Below, in pieces: positions 23,358 to 31,784 of a stretch of DNA of 64,000 nucleotides; the first letter of the stretch is position 1, and each line of letters begins with the position of its first letter. Both the position numbers and the translations under genes were made by a program. Origin of the DNA: DASPPF01 sp032906705 (lineage in GTDB: Archaea > Thermoproteota > Nitrososphaeria > Nitrososphaerales > Gagatemarchaeaceae); contig JAJTZC010000002.1 in assembly GCA_032906705.1 (NCBI GenBank), positions 1 through 64,000 on the forward strand, written 5' to 3'. A model generated the notes under the pieces. That model ran no database searches and was not told where the DNA came from. It worked only from the letters and a program-made list of their open reading frames with translations.

Positions 23358-24104
23358 ATGCTGGCCGATGTCACCTGGGTGGGAATTGATTTCGCGTTCA
23401 CGATCATGAACCCGCTCACGATGCACCACAGCAAGGTCATTCCTGAAATGTACAAGCGCCTCGGCAGACCGGAGGAGGGGCAGATGCGATTGGCCCTCTG
23501 GTACAAGCTAAGGGACAACACCGGTTCGCCGACTGATGCACCCCATCAAAAGGTCAGGCTGATGAAAGAATACAACAGAGAAAGGCTCAACGCGGAGGTC
23601 TTTGGCAACGACCCAAAGGCCATAGAGATGTATGCGGAGTTGGAGTGCACAGAACGGAGGCCTCCCGACGGGATGAAAGAAGCCCTTTTGGGTCTGAAAG
23701 AGAGGCGGAAGACGCTTGCGGTGGTGAGCGAAGTCTCGAGCGTGTCAGGGGCACAGAACGTCGCACACTATCTGGACGTCCACGGCGTCGGCGGATTGTT
23801 TGACGAAATAATCACTCCCGCGGGCAGGCTTGCGATGGACGGAGCTATGCTGGACGACAAGACGTTCGAGGGCTCCAACAAGAAGGAGGGGACAATCTAC
23901 GCCCGCCTCGCAGCGTACTTGGATTCCAAAGGCGTCTCAGCCGGGAGGAGGGCGATGGTCGGAGATGATCCGAACTTGGACGTGACGGCCTCAAAGCGGC
24001 ACGGTTTCGTCGGAGTCTACTACACCGGGGTGGTGGACAGGGGGAAGTCAGAGCAGGCCGACTTGGTAATTTCTGACTGGCGACAGCTGCGAACCGCGAT
24101 GTAG
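23358..24104 (+). CDS. HAD-superfamily hydrolase (paralog 2)
   Basis: This is a second copy of the HAD type at 12830. Motif I is GIDFAFTIMNP, with the usual second Asp replaced by Ala; motif II is VVSEVSS, motif IV MVGDDPNLDVTASKRHGF, and E-I-I-T-P-A-G-R-L is shared. The start is the ATG at 23358 (MLADVTWVG), with GAGGAAGG (23336-23343) and an AT-rich box near 23323; the open frame upstream is a shadow of the bicupin gene. Both paralogs keep the nucleophilic Asp but lack the acid/base Asp of phosphatases, suggesting C-halogen, C-P or other non-phosphate chemistry. Placement after the bicupin ties it to the same pathway. Confidence 0.8.
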   Translation: MLADVTWVGIDFAFTIMNPLTMHHSKVIPEMYKRLGRPEEGQMRLALWYKLRDNTGSPTDAPHQKVRLMKEYNRERLNAEVFGNDPKAIEMYAELECTERRPPDGMKEALLGLKERRKTLAVVSEVSSVSGAQNVAHYLDVHGVGGLFDEIITPAGRLAMDGAMLDDKTFEGSNKKEGTIYARLAAYLDSKGVSAGRRAMVGDDPNLDVTASKRHGFVGVYYTGVVDRGKSEQADLVISDWRQLRTAM

Positions 24105-24110
24105 GAGTCG

Positions 24111-24119
24111 CGTTATATC
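24111..24119 (+). promoter_or_regulatory. TATA box of the TauE-like gene
   Basis: CGTTATATC lies 23 to 31 nt before the GTG at 24142. Confidence 0.45.
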
Positions 24120-24141
24120 CCCGCGAGGCCAGCCTCTGGTC

Positions 24142-24966
24142 GTGACAATGGGCGGGGGTAGCGGTAGGGGACTCTCCCCTCGGGACCTCGCCATCGCGAT
24201 TCTTCCAGGAGTATTCGTCGGTTTTCTGGCTGGCCTGGTAGGACTGGGTGGAGCTGAGGAAAGGATGCCGTTCCTCCTTTATGGATTGGGTCTGCCGCTG
24301 TACGAGATGCTTGCCGCCAACCTGATAGTCAGCTTGATGACATCGGGCATCAACTTCGCGCTTCGAGCTCAGGTCGGTCTCTTCACACCCAGCACGTTGC
24401 TCACTGCAGGCGCGATGATTATCGGTTCGGTACCCGGGGCATACTTTGGGGCCGTGGCCAGCCATAAGGTCTCGGCCAGGAAGCTGAAGGCGGTGATTGC
24501 CGTGGTCCTGTCCGTGGTACTCGTCAAGTTATCTACAGACGCGGTGTTCGGGAGCCATGCTTCGACCATCGTTCTGCCCGTCGAAGTGTCTCTGCCCTTA
24601 GCGATTATCCTAGGGGCGGGTGTCGGAGTCGTTTCTGGAATGATAGGCGTTGCTGGCGGAGAGTATCGGATACCACTTCTTATCTTCGTATTCGGAATGT
24701 CAATCAAGTTAGCTGGCACCGCGAGTCAGCTGGTCTCGCTTCCCACAATCATCATCGCCTTGGCGAAGCATGTCAAGTTCGGAGTCCCAAGCAGACGCAG
24801 CCTTGCGCTTGCGGGGATAATGGGAGTGTCATCGGTAGCCGGGGTTGTGCTCAGTACAAGCGTCCTGGTCAATGCAGGTGAGAACACGATCAGGCTGGTC
24901 TTCGCGGGAATCCTGCTGTACACGATACTACGAATTGTGAACGAGCTGAGGGCGAAAGTCCTCTAG
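24142..24966 (+). CDS. TauE/SafE-family anion exporter
   Basis: The 274-residue integral membrane protein has two internally similar halves, each beginning with a Gly-rich helix pair: FVGFLAGLVGLGGAEERMPFL near residue 25 and GVVSGMIGVAGGEYRIPLL near residue 170. This duplication with about eight helices is diagnostic of TauE/SafE (DUF81) transporters, which export sulfite, sulfoacetate or other organic anions. At the end of the catabolic region it may export an acidic product or import the substrate. GTG start under its own TATA box. Confidence 0.85.
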   Translation: MTMGGGSGRGLSPRDLAIAILPGVFVGFLAGLVGLGGAEERMPFLLYGLGLPLYEMLAANLIVSLMTSGINFALRAQVGLFTPSTLLTAGAMIIGSVPGAYFGAVASHKVSARKLKAVIAVVLSVVLVKLSTDAVFGSHASTIVLPVEVSLPLAIILGAGVGVVSGMIGVAGGEYRIPLLIFVFGMSIKLAGTASQLVSLPTIIIALAKHVKFGVPSRRSLALAGIMGVSSVAGVVLSTSVLVNAGENTIRLVFAGILLYTILRIVNELRAKVL

Positions 24967-25000
24967 AAACGGTACCCAACGGGCCGTCGGCCCGGCGCGC

Positions 25001-26041
25001 CTACTTTGCGAAGGCTGCGACGAACTTCCCGTATGCCTCTACGAAATGTTCCCGTTTTGGCGGGGACTTGAATCCGTAGGCGCAAATCTCGCTCACCTGT
25101 CCCAGCCGGCGTGTCCGCTTGGCTAGGTAGGTAGCCCGCAGTACGTCGAACAGGATGTTCCCGGCGTTCGGTCCGTCCGACGACTTGAGGTAGACATCAA
25201 CAGTGACCCCTGAACCCAGGAACCCGCTTCCCTCAGACCAGAAGTAACTCGTTCTGTCGTTTCCCATGTAGTCTACAAAGTCCGTGGTCCCCGCGACAGT
25301 CTCGAACTTGTATGGCACCTCGGACGCGACTGATGTTGTTTTGACGTCGCGCTTCGCCATCTTGACCCGTTCATCAATCGTGTTGAGCGTCTCTGAACCC
25401 CCGCCTACGTCTAGCTGGTAGCTCTTGGTTATCCTCACCCCCCTATTCACCATCAGATTGAGAAGTCCCTTGTGGAAGACGGTCCCGCCGAACTGGCTCA
25501 TCAGGTCGTCCCCGACCAGCGGCAGCTTCGCCCTCCTGAAGCGCTTGACGAGCCCTCGCCTCTTCAGCATGAGCGAGGGGGTGCAGTTTACGAAGGCGCA
25601 TCTTGCCTCGAGTGCGGCGACAGCGTACTCTTCTGAAGAGGCGTCGGAGCCTGAAGAGATGAGATTGACAAGGATGTCTGCCCCCGATTCCGTCAACTGC
25701 TCCGAGAAATTCTCGGCGCTCGTTGTCGAGAGCTTGCCCGAGGACAGGTGAGGGGCGATGTCCCCCTTCGATAGCCCGGGGGCGACCTTCACATGGGTCT
25801 CTTCGACCTCGACATATCTCCTTGCGACGTTGGGCGCTTCGAAGATTGCCTTGTGCAGACCGAGGCCGACCTTCCTCTGGTCTACGTCGAATGCAGCTAC
25901 GACCTCGAGTTGGTTCGGTCGCATCCCAGCCACCTTGGGGTGCCAGAGCCCTTTGGTCTCGCCAGAGGAATAGTATTCCAGGCCCTGGACGAAGACGGAG
26001 GCGCAATTGCCAACGCCGGCGATGGCTATCTTCGCTTTCAT
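25001..26041 (-). CDS. myo-inositol-1-phosphate (inositol-3-phosphate) synthase
   Basis: The 346-residue protein starts with the NAD-binding IAIAGVGNCASVFVQGLEYY and has the hallmark NCTPSLML, then LPLVGDDLMSQFGGTVFHK, QLDVGGGSETLN and KMAKRD segments of the archaeal/thermophilic class. It converts glucose-6-phosphate to inositol-3-phosphate, the precursor of archaetidylinositol lipids and compatible solutes. Start ATG at 26041. A small membrane protein is encoded 10 nt upstream on the same strand and is probably co-transcribed. Confidence 0.95.
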   Translation of the reverse strand: MKAKIAIAGVGNCASVFVQGLEYYSSGETKGLWHPKVAGMRPNQLEVVAAFDVDQRKVGLGLHKAIFEAPNVARRYVEVEETHVKVAPGLSKGDIAPHLSSGKLSTTSAENFSEQLTESGADILVNLISSGSDASSEEYAVAALEARCAFVNCTPSLMLKRRGLVKRFRRAKLPLVGDDLMSQFGGTVFHKGLLNLMVNRGVRITKSYQLDVGGGSETLNTIDERVKMAKRDVKTTSVASEVPYKFETVAGTTDFVDYMGNDRTSYFWSEGSGFLGSGVTVDVYLKSSDGPNAGNILFDVLRATYLAKRTRRLGQVSEICAYGFKSPPKREHFVEAYGKFVAAFAK

Positions 26042-26051
26042 CGGACCTGCA

Positions 26052-26261
26052 TCACTTGAATTTCGCGAGGACGCCCAGAAGACCGACCACGAGAAGGATC
26101 AGGCCCAGGGAGTAGTAGACCCAGACGAGTGGGGGCGCCATCCCGGTGTCGCCCGCATTCATGTAGGTGTAGTAGAGGAGCGCCACACCGAATGCCAGGA
26201 CGATGAAACCGACCAAGCGCATCAGCGCGTCGACTCTCGACTGCTGCGCGTTTGTCGTCAA
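26052..26261 (-). CDS. small two-helix membrane protein
   Basis: The 69 residues have a charged N-terminus (TTNAQQSRVDALMRL), then two hydrophobic helices (about 17-31 LVGFIVLAFGVALLY and about 46-65 VWVYYSLGLILLVVGLLGVL) and a short basic end. The family is unknown. It is placed directly upstream of inositol-phosphate synthase, so a link to membrane-lipid synthesis is possible but unproven. TTG start. Confidence 0.6.
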   Translation of the reverse strand: MTTNAQQSRVDALMRLVGFIVLAFGVALLYYTYMNAGDTGMAPPLVWVYYSLGLILLVVGLLGVLAKFK

Positions 26262-26323
26262 GAGTTCTCTCTTCGAGCCAGATGACGATGGGTATTTAGA
26301 AGTATTCGGCCTTTGGGCAATTA

Positions 26324-27007
26324 TTGGACGTCGGCACCGTGATTGCTGAACTCCGGGCCTCGGGAGACCCTCGGGCTGTCGAGGGGATGATGAGGTTCGG
26401 AATCAGCGGGCATGAAACTCTCGGTGTCTCAGTCCCCAAGTTGCAGAGTCTGGCGAAGCGGCTTGGGAAAGACCACGAGCTGGCTGCTGGACTCTGGGAG
26501 TCGGGGATTCACGAGGCGAGAATCCTGGCGGCGATGGTCGACGAGCCAGAGAAGGTCACATCCGCGCAGATGGACAGGTGGGTGAAGCAATTCGACTCTT
26601 GGGACGTATGCGACGGCTGCTGCGGGAGCCTTTTCGACAAGACAAAGTTTGCATACTCAAAGGCAATCCATTGGAGCAAGGCCAGGCCGGAGTTCGTCAA
26701 GCGAGGGGGCTTTGCCTTGATGGCAGAGCTTGCCGTCCACGACAAGGAGGCGCCTGACGCCAAGTTCCTTAGGTTCCTCGGTGAAATCAAGAGGCAGTCC
26801 ACCGACGAACGGAACTTCGTCAAGAAGGCTGTCAACTGGGCCCTCCGACAGATTGGCAAGCGGAATGCAACGCTGAACAAGAAAGCCATCAGAGTCGCGG
26901 TGGAGATCGGGAAGATCGACTCTAGGAGCTCGAGGTGGATAGCCGCGGACGCGCTCCGAGAACTTAGGAGTGATGCCGTGGCAAGAAAGCTGAGGAAGAA
27001 ACCCTAA
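26324..27007 (+). CDS. AlkD-like DNA alkylation repair protein
   Basis: The 227-residue all-helical HEAT-like protein belongs to the DNA alkylation repair family. It shows FGISGHETLGVSVPKLQSLA, the GIHEARILAAMVDEP helix pair, DSWDVCDGCCG (the conserved W-D region contacting DNA), KAIHWSKARPEFVKRGGFAL and NFVKKAVNWALRQIGKRN. AlkD enzymes excise N3- and N7-alkylpurines without base flipping. TTG start at 26324, with TATA-like GGTATTTAG (26291-26299) upstream. Its stop overlaps the convergent top6A end by 4 nt. Confidence 0.85.
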   Translation: MDVGTVIAELRASGDPRAVEGMMRFGISGHETLGVSVPKLQSLAKRLGKDHELAAGLWESGIHEARILAAMVDEPEKVTSAQMDRWVKQFDSWDVCDGCCGSLFDKTKFAYSKAIHWSKARPEFVKRGGFALMAELAVHDKEAPDAKFLRFLGEIKRQSTDERNFVKKAVNWALRQIGKRNATLNKKAIRVAVEIGKIDSRSSRWIAADALRELRSDAVARKLRKKP

Positions 27008-28101
27008 GCGCTCTTCATTAGCTCGAGCTTGGCCGGCAGGTACGTGTCCACGATGTAACTGAGCCCGTAGCGGGCGAAGGCCTCCTGCTCGCTCTTCTTC
27101 TTGATCCTGAGGAATGTGTCCAGCTCCTCGTGCCACATCTTGTCCGTGTATCGCGGGTCTGCCTTCAGCTCGTAGAGCCTCTTCACGTCCACCTCAGTGA
27201 GCTTGTCCGACGGGAGCTTGTACTTCACGATGTCAGTCGCCCACACGCCGAGCCAGACGGCACTTGGGGTCGTCAGTTCCCTGAGATGGGCTGCGTTTGC
27301 GGAACCGCTCTTGATGACCATCGCTATGTGCGCGCCCCAGGGGTCCGCATCGCAGAGGATGCCTATCGGTAAGCCCAGCTCCTGGTTGAGCCTCTTCAGG
27401 AGGAAGCGCGTCGACCTGGGAGGCTGACCGGCGGTGTTGACCAAGATCGCCTTGAACCTCTTGTGGACCTGCTCCTCCACGAACCTGGTGAACAGGCCGC
27501 CCTTCTCGATGGCCAAGACCATCTCGGCGCTCGTGTCCCTGAACTCGGCAGTGGTCAGAGCCGGCCCTATCATCACGCCGTCCGGGTGCGATGAGAGGTC
27601 GAGCTTCTTGCCCTCGTAGCCGGGCACTGTGTACTCTATCGTCAGGTTCCCGAAGATGGAGCTCCTCTCCTCCGGGAAGATGTTCAGGCCCTCCCTTGCA
27701 GTGTGCAGTAGCACTTCCAAGTCCGTGATCAGCTCGTCGGACTCGGCCTGGTCGACAAACTCGACGTTGAAAGCCTGCGCGGAGTAGAACACGTCTCTCA
27801 GGGTCGAGGTCTTCCTCTCCTGCACCAGCTTCTGGGCGAAGTACGCGAGCCAGACGAGCTGGGCGAACGGCCTGATGTGCTTGATGTTGGATGAGGACCT
27901 CTTCACGGTCGCGGGCCCGAGCACGAACTGCTGGAGTTTCCGGTCGTACACAATGTTTCGGACCGACCTGCTCCCCATGGTGAGGCTCGGAAACCTCCCC
28001 GAGTCCAGTTCGGAGTAGATTCCCTGCCCTAGCTCCTTGAGGAGCGTCTGGGCGCTACTCTTCCTTGCTTCCGCTGAACTCGTCGATTTTTTCTTGCTCA
28101 A
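27004..28101 (-). CDS. top6A: DNA topoisomerase VI subunit A
   Basis: This is the Spo11-like catalytic subunit that cuts both DNA strands. The active-site Tyr lies in LRDVFYSAQAF (about 100), and the Toprim domain carries the metal-binding Glu in MVLAIEKGG and the acidic ILCDADPWGAHI. The 365-residue length is normal. TTG start at 28101, 47 nt inside the end of top6B, so the two are translationally coupled. It works as an A2B2 heterotetramer with Top6B to relax and decatenate DNA. Confidence 0.96.
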   Translation of the reverse strand: MSKKKSTSSAEARKSSAQTLLKELGQGIYSELDSGRFPSLTMGSRSVRNIVYDRKLQQFVLGPATVKRSSSNIKHIRPFAQLVWLAYFAQKLVQERKTSTLRDVFYSAQAFNVEFVDQAESDELITDLEVLLHTAREGLNIFPEERSSIFGNLTIEYTVPGYEGKKLDLSSHPDGVMIGPALTTAEFRDTSAEMVLAIEKGGLFTRFVEEQVHKRFKAILVNTAGQPPRSTRFLLKRLNQELGLPIGILCDADPWGAHIAMVIKSGSANAAHLRELTTPSAVWLGVWATDIVKYKLPSDKLTEVDVKRLYELKADPRYTDKMWHEELDTFLRIKKKSEQEAFARYGLSYIVDTYLPAKLELMKSA

Positions 28102-29668
28102 TCTCCATCGCCTTCTCTGTCCCCTGTACTTCCTCCGCCGGGGCCTCGGCCTCGCCTGCCTTCTCTCCTTCGCCTATCAGCTTGTGGTATCTCGGCATCC
28201 TTTTCTGGTTCGCCAGGCCGGCCGAGAACTTTGCGATGAGTGGCAGATACTTCCCGTATATGTTCATCTTTCTCTGGACTGCCTGCCTCGTCTCCATCTT
28301 CGACAGGTAGAGCCCCAGCCTCCTGAGCGCCTCCCTTGCCGCGTTCCTGATTTCACGTTCTATCTCCGGCCTGTCAGCGATGTACTCCTTGCCCACCGTC
28401 TTGTAGGGGATCCTTGTGCTGCAGATGTGGGTGATTATCCCGACTGGTGCTTCGGTCGGGACGTGGTACCTCCTCCAGTCCACCTCGCTCAACACCTTGA
28501 AGCTCACGTCGCTGCTCTCGTCGTAGAGCAGGGGAATCCTGTTGGCGAACCTGAAGAGCTTCATCCCAGGCTGGAGGACCTTCCCCCCGTATGCGACCGC
28601 GACCTCGATAAGAAACGGAAACCCCGAGTAGGAGGATGGAGGCCTCGACACGACTGTGCAGAACTCGGGTTGCAACTCCTTGTTCACCCCGGCCAGAAGA
28701 ATCGGCTCGCCCACGGGCGAAAGCACGGCCGCATCTGGCTGCAGGAAGTCCGGAAACCGTTGGAGTGCGTCGACTATGGCCACTATCTGCGTGTTGTTGA
28801 GCCTCTTGGGCGGGAGCCTCGGGCTGATTCCGGCGAACTCCAGGAACCTGGTCGCGATCTTCTCTCCGACCCTGTGGAAATGTGCGACCATGAAGGACCT
28901 CATGTCATGCTCCTCCGCGACCTTCACGATTCTCTTGAACGCCTCGACGTCGATTCCGTAGGGGTGCGGGAGTGTCTCCTCCGGCGGAGTGGGCATGGAG
29001 CTGGTAGCCCGCTCGTAGAAGGTCGCCTGGCCCAGCGGGTCCACGAATGTGATGTTGGCGTAGCTCGCCACGAGTGCGGTCTGCTTGAAGTAGTCGCCTA
29101 TCTTCTGGGCGGCGCGCGTGTAGTCGCCTTCCAGCGCGAGGTCGACCCTCGTGCCCGTGGTACCGTCCGCCTCACTCGAGGACCTCTTCAGCACGATCGG
29201 CCTGTTCTCGCCGATGTCTATCATCATCTGAAACGAGTACTTCTTCTTGCCCTCCGGGGATGTCGTGACCATGACGGGCTTGTTGGTCGTTATCTGACCG
29301 TACAGGATGGCCATCGTCCCTCCCAGTCCGAACATGCCCCTCGACTGGCGCAGGACGTATTTCGAGCCGTAGAACACCTTCCCGAAGGCGCTCGGGACAT
29401 GCTGGTAGGAGACTCCCGGGCCGTTGTCTGTGACCGTGAGCCTGTATGGCTTGGGCTCTGGGAACTCGGGCGATGGGTTCTCAGCCGTTATCCTGACGTA
29501 GACCTCGGGAAGCGTCCCCGCCATCTCGCAGGCGTCGAAGGAGTTCTCGACCAGCTCCCTGACCGCCATGTACAGCGCGCGGGCAGGGTTTGTGAAACCA
29601 GCGAGGTCGCGGTTGCGATAGAAGAATTCCGAAGGCGAAATCTCAGCGAATGAAGCCTTGCTGCTCAT
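28055..29668 (-). CDS. top6B: DNA topoisomerase VI subunit B
   Basis: GHKL ATPase subunit of topoisomerase VI. The N-box is AVRELVENSFDACE, the G1 box VTDNGPGVSY, and RGMFGLGGTMAILYGQ follows. The H2TH region and transducer domain (with switch Lys near YRAL-less NRIPLLYDE) come next, and the C-terminus is acidic. I take the ATG at 29668 (MSSKASFAEISPSEFFYRN), which aligns with the usual start of archaeal Top6B; a TTG at 29710 in frame is nearer the TATA-like CATATATCC (reverse strand, near 29773-29782) and remains possible. First gene of the top6BA operon. Confidence 0.95.
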   Translation of the reverse strand: MSSKASFAEISPSEFFYRNRDLAGFTNPARALYMAVRELVENSFDACEMAGTLPEVYVRITAENPSPEFPEPKPYRLTVTDNGPGVSYQHVPSAFGKVFYGSKYVLRQSRGMFGLGGTMAILYGQITTNKPVMVTTSPEGKKKYSFQMMIDIGENRPIVLKRSSSEADGTTGTRVDLALEGDYTRAAQKIGDYFKQTALVASYANITFVDPLGQATFYERATSSMPTPPEETLPHPYGIDVEAFKRIVKVAEEHDMRSFMVAHFHRVGEKIATRFLEFAGISPRLPPKRLNNTQIVAIVDALQRFPDFLQPDAAVLSPVGEPILLAGVNKELQPEFCTVVSRPPSSYSGFPFLIEVAVAYGGKVLQPGMKLFRFANRIPLLYDESSDVSFKVLSEVDWRRYHVPTEAPVGIITHICSTRIPYKTVGKEYIADRPEIEREIRNAAREALRRLGLYLSKMETRQAVQRKMNIYGKYLPLIAKFSAGLANQKRMPRYHKLIGEGEKAGEAEAPAEEVQGTEKAMEIEQEKIDEFSGSKEE

Positions 29669-29782
29669 CGGAATCCATCGCCAGTTCCGACTCGTTGCGA
29701 ACTGAAGCAACTCAAGCGCATTTCTACCAAATCGATTTCCTGATCAGGCCCGCGCACGTGTATCGAGCGAATCGGATATATG

Positions 29783-30382
29783 CTAACCCTCCAGTTCTTT
29801 CAGTTTCTCGGCGACAGACTCAGGCGACGAGCCTTCCCAAAGGAACATCTTCTCCATCTTGCGCTTGGTCCTCTCCTTCTGCAGCGTGTTGTAGACTGTC
29901 TTGTGCCTGCTCCCCGAGGCAAGCGTTCTGACAGCGTCCGCCGCGAGCTGCACCTCACGGGGTTCGCCTATGATCGATACGGTCCTGCCGTAGACAGAGA
30001 CGTAGCACCTCGTGAGCTCTTCAATCACCCTCCTCGACTTGCCCTTGAGCCCGATCACCCTGCCCCTGATCCTGTCGAGCGAGTTGGTGCTCTTGCCCGA
30101 GTACTCTCTGAGGTCGATGACTTCAATGGCGACACCCTCTTGCAGAAGGCGAGTGGCCCTCTGGGGCGAAAAGCCCCGTCCTATTGCCTCAATCACCCTC
30201 ACAGCGGTGAGCGGGTCCGCCTCGTCGATTGAGAGTGCCTTGACGTTCACCGTGCCCTCCTTGCTGTCGATGACGAGCTGGACGCCCAAATCCGCCTCGA
30301 GGCTCTTCTTGGTGGCCCCCGCGTGCCCGATGATGACCCCGATCCTGTCATTGGGAACCTTTACTGTCTGTTCGAAACTCAT
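29783..30382 (-). CDS. KH-domain RNA-binding protein (Krr1/Pno1/Dim2 family)
   Basis: The 199-residue protein has two KH modules. The first has VPNDRIGVIIGHAGATKKSLEA (GxxG variant IIGHAG); the second contains RIRGRVIGLKGKSRRVIEEL. This is the archaeal homolog of Pno1/Dim2, which binds the 3' end of pre-16S rRNA during small-subunit assembly and partners with the Nob1 endonuclease. Its start overlaps the RIO1 stop (ATGA at 30379-30382), and the RIO1-KH pair is a conserved archaeal operon for ribosome maturation. Confidence 0.92.
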   Translation of the reverse strand: MSFEQTVKVPNDRIGVIIGHAGATKKSLEADLGVQLVIDSKEGTVNVKALSIDEADPLTAVRVIEAIGRGFSPQRATRLLQEGVAIEVIDLREYSGKSTNSLDRIRGRVIGLKGKSRRVIEELTRCYVSVYGRTVSIIGEPREVQLAADAVRTLASGSRHKTVYNTLQKERTKRKMEKMFLWEGSSPESVAEKLKELEG

Positions 30383-31155
30383 TCAACTATCTCCTTTAGC
30401 CACGCTTCGGCACTCTTGTGGAATATGCCCCGCTTCATAAAGAATCTAACCATGTTTGAGACGTCCCGTCGGAGATACTCCGAAGCTTGGGGGTGGGAGG
30501 TCAGGACCGCGGAACCCATGTCGAAGAGGATCCGCTCTTTCTCGGTCTTGAATATGTTGTACTCGGAGAGGTCCGCGTGCACGAGCCCGGCTGAGCCGTA
30601 GAGACGGGCTATACAGTCGAACGTCCACTTGTAGTCCTCCCCGTCGACCTCGCTCTCGACGAACAGGGGGGCCGACTTTGGCGGCTCTCCGATGTACTCC
30701 ATGACTACGATGTTCTTGTAGAACCCATGGGGTCTGGGAACCCTGATCCCCGCCGAATCGGCCGCCTGCAGGTTCTTGAACTCCTTCCTCACCCAGAGGT
30801 AGATGATCTCTCTGGAGTTCCCCGGGAGCTTCCCGAATCTCCTGTCGCCCGCTATGTACCCGAGCCTCTTCTTGAACTCGGCACTGGCGGTGAGGTATAT
30901 CTTAACAGCCACCGGCGGCCCTCTAGGGCTCACCCCGTAGTAGACCCTCGACTCCTTGCCTGCGGCTACGACCCCATGGAGGTCGGCAATCTGACCTTTC
31001 TTGACAAGCTCCTCCACTGCTAGAAGGGTCGCCCGGTCGAAGACCTCCTCCATCACCTTCCGCTGGTCCGCGTCCTTTCGGCGGTACCTAGTCTCCCTCT
31101 CGAAGCGCATCATACGCTCTTGCATCTTGCTCGACTGCTCGTCGTCTGCTTCCAC
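30379..31155 (-). CDS. rio1: RIO1-family serine protein kinase
   Basis: The 258-residue atypical kinase shows GVVAAGKESRVYYG (the RIO P-loop replacement), VAVKIY (the catalytic Lys), the catalytic loop LVHADLSEYNI and the metal-binding FDMGSAV. RIO1 drives late 40S/30S subunit maturation. It is coupled to the Pno1-like KH gene downstream. ATG at 31155 lies about 25 nt from the TATA element shared with the divergent grpE gene. Confidence 0.95.
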   Translation of the reverse strand: MEADDEQSSKMQERMMRFERETRYRRKDADQRKVMEEVFDRATLLAVEELVKKGQIADLHGVVAAGKESRVYYGVSPRGPPVAVKIYLTASAEFKKRLGYIAGDRRFGKLPGNSREIIYLWVRKEFKNLQAADSAGIRVPRPHGFYKNIVVMEYIGEPPKSAPLFVESEVDGEDYKWTFDCIARLYGSAGLVHADLSEYNIFKTEKERILFDMGSAVLTSHPQASEYLRRDVSNMVRFFMKRGIFHKSAEAWLKEIVE

Positions 31156-31176
31156 GCGATGCCCATGAGGATGGAA

Positions 31177-31187
31177 AATTTATACAT
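31177..31187. promoter_or_regulatory. bidirectional TATA element between rio1 and grpE
   Basis: AATTTATACA reads as a box A on the + strand for grpE (start 31233) and as GTATAAATT on the - strand for rio1 (start 31155, leaderless spacing). It is the only AT-rich element in the 77-bp gap. Confidence 0.55.
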
Positions 31188-31232
31188 TAGAGAAGTCGGT
31201 GAAGACTTGGCGCGTCAGGGAGAGTAGTAAGA

Positions 31233-31784
31233 ATGTCGAGAGAGGAAGGAAAACAGGCTGAAGAAGACCAAGGAGAGGTAGGCGACCAGAAGATGGAGCA
31301 GCTCCTGGAGCAGGAAAGGAAAAGGAGCGAGGAGTTCCTGACTAAGGTGAAGTACCTTCAGGCGGACTTTGACAACTACAGGAAACGGATGGAGAAAGAG
31401 ACGAAAGACAGGCAGGAGTCCTCAGTCCGTAGCCTCGTGCTCAGGCTTCTCAGCGCCGTCGATGAATTGGAACTCGCGCTCGCGAATGCCAAAAGGCCCG
31501 ACCAGAAGGGGCCCCTGCTTGAGGGCATCAAGATGGTCCACCGGAATCTGATCTCCACGCTGGGCGAGGAGGGGCTCAAGAGGATAGAGGCCGTGGGAAG
31601 GCCCTTCGACCCGAAGCTCCATGACGCGATGGAGAAGGTTCAGGGCTCGGCCAAAGGGGACGTCGTCATCGAGGAAATCAGAAGCGGCTACACCTTCAGG
31701 GGGAGCGTGCTTAGGCCCAGCATGGTAAAGGTTGAATTGGCGTCGAAGGGGGCGGGTCAGGAGGAGGGGAGAACAAACGAGTAG
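31233..31784 (+). CDS. grpE: GrpE nucleotide exchange factor
   Basis: The 183-residue protein has an acidic N-terminus, a long coiled coil (about 20-70, LEQERKRSEEFLTKVKYLQA then DFDNYRKRMEKE) and the C-terminal beta-wing domain ending FDPKLHDAMEKV and GYTFRGSVLRPSMVKV. It releases ADP from DnaK and heads a grpE-dnaK-dnaJ operon. The DnaK system in archaea was gained from bacteria and is found in Thaumarchaeota and mesophilic euryarchaea but not in hyperthermophilic Crenarchaeota. Confidence 0.95.
   Translation: MSREEGKQAEEDQGEVGDQKMEQLLEQERKRSEEFLTKVKYLQADFDNYRKRMEKETKDRQESSVRSLVLRLLSAVDELELALANAKRPDQKGPLLEGIKMVHRNLISTLGEEGLKRIEAVGRPFDPKLHDAMEKVQGSAKGDVVIEEIRSGYTFRGSVLRPSMVKVELASKGAGQEEGRTNE

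Noticed and set aside
28037..29653. 538-codon forward open frame opposite top6B
   Set aside because: Complete shadow of the topoisomerase VI B gene; high-GC coding DNA commonly leaves the antisense frame open.
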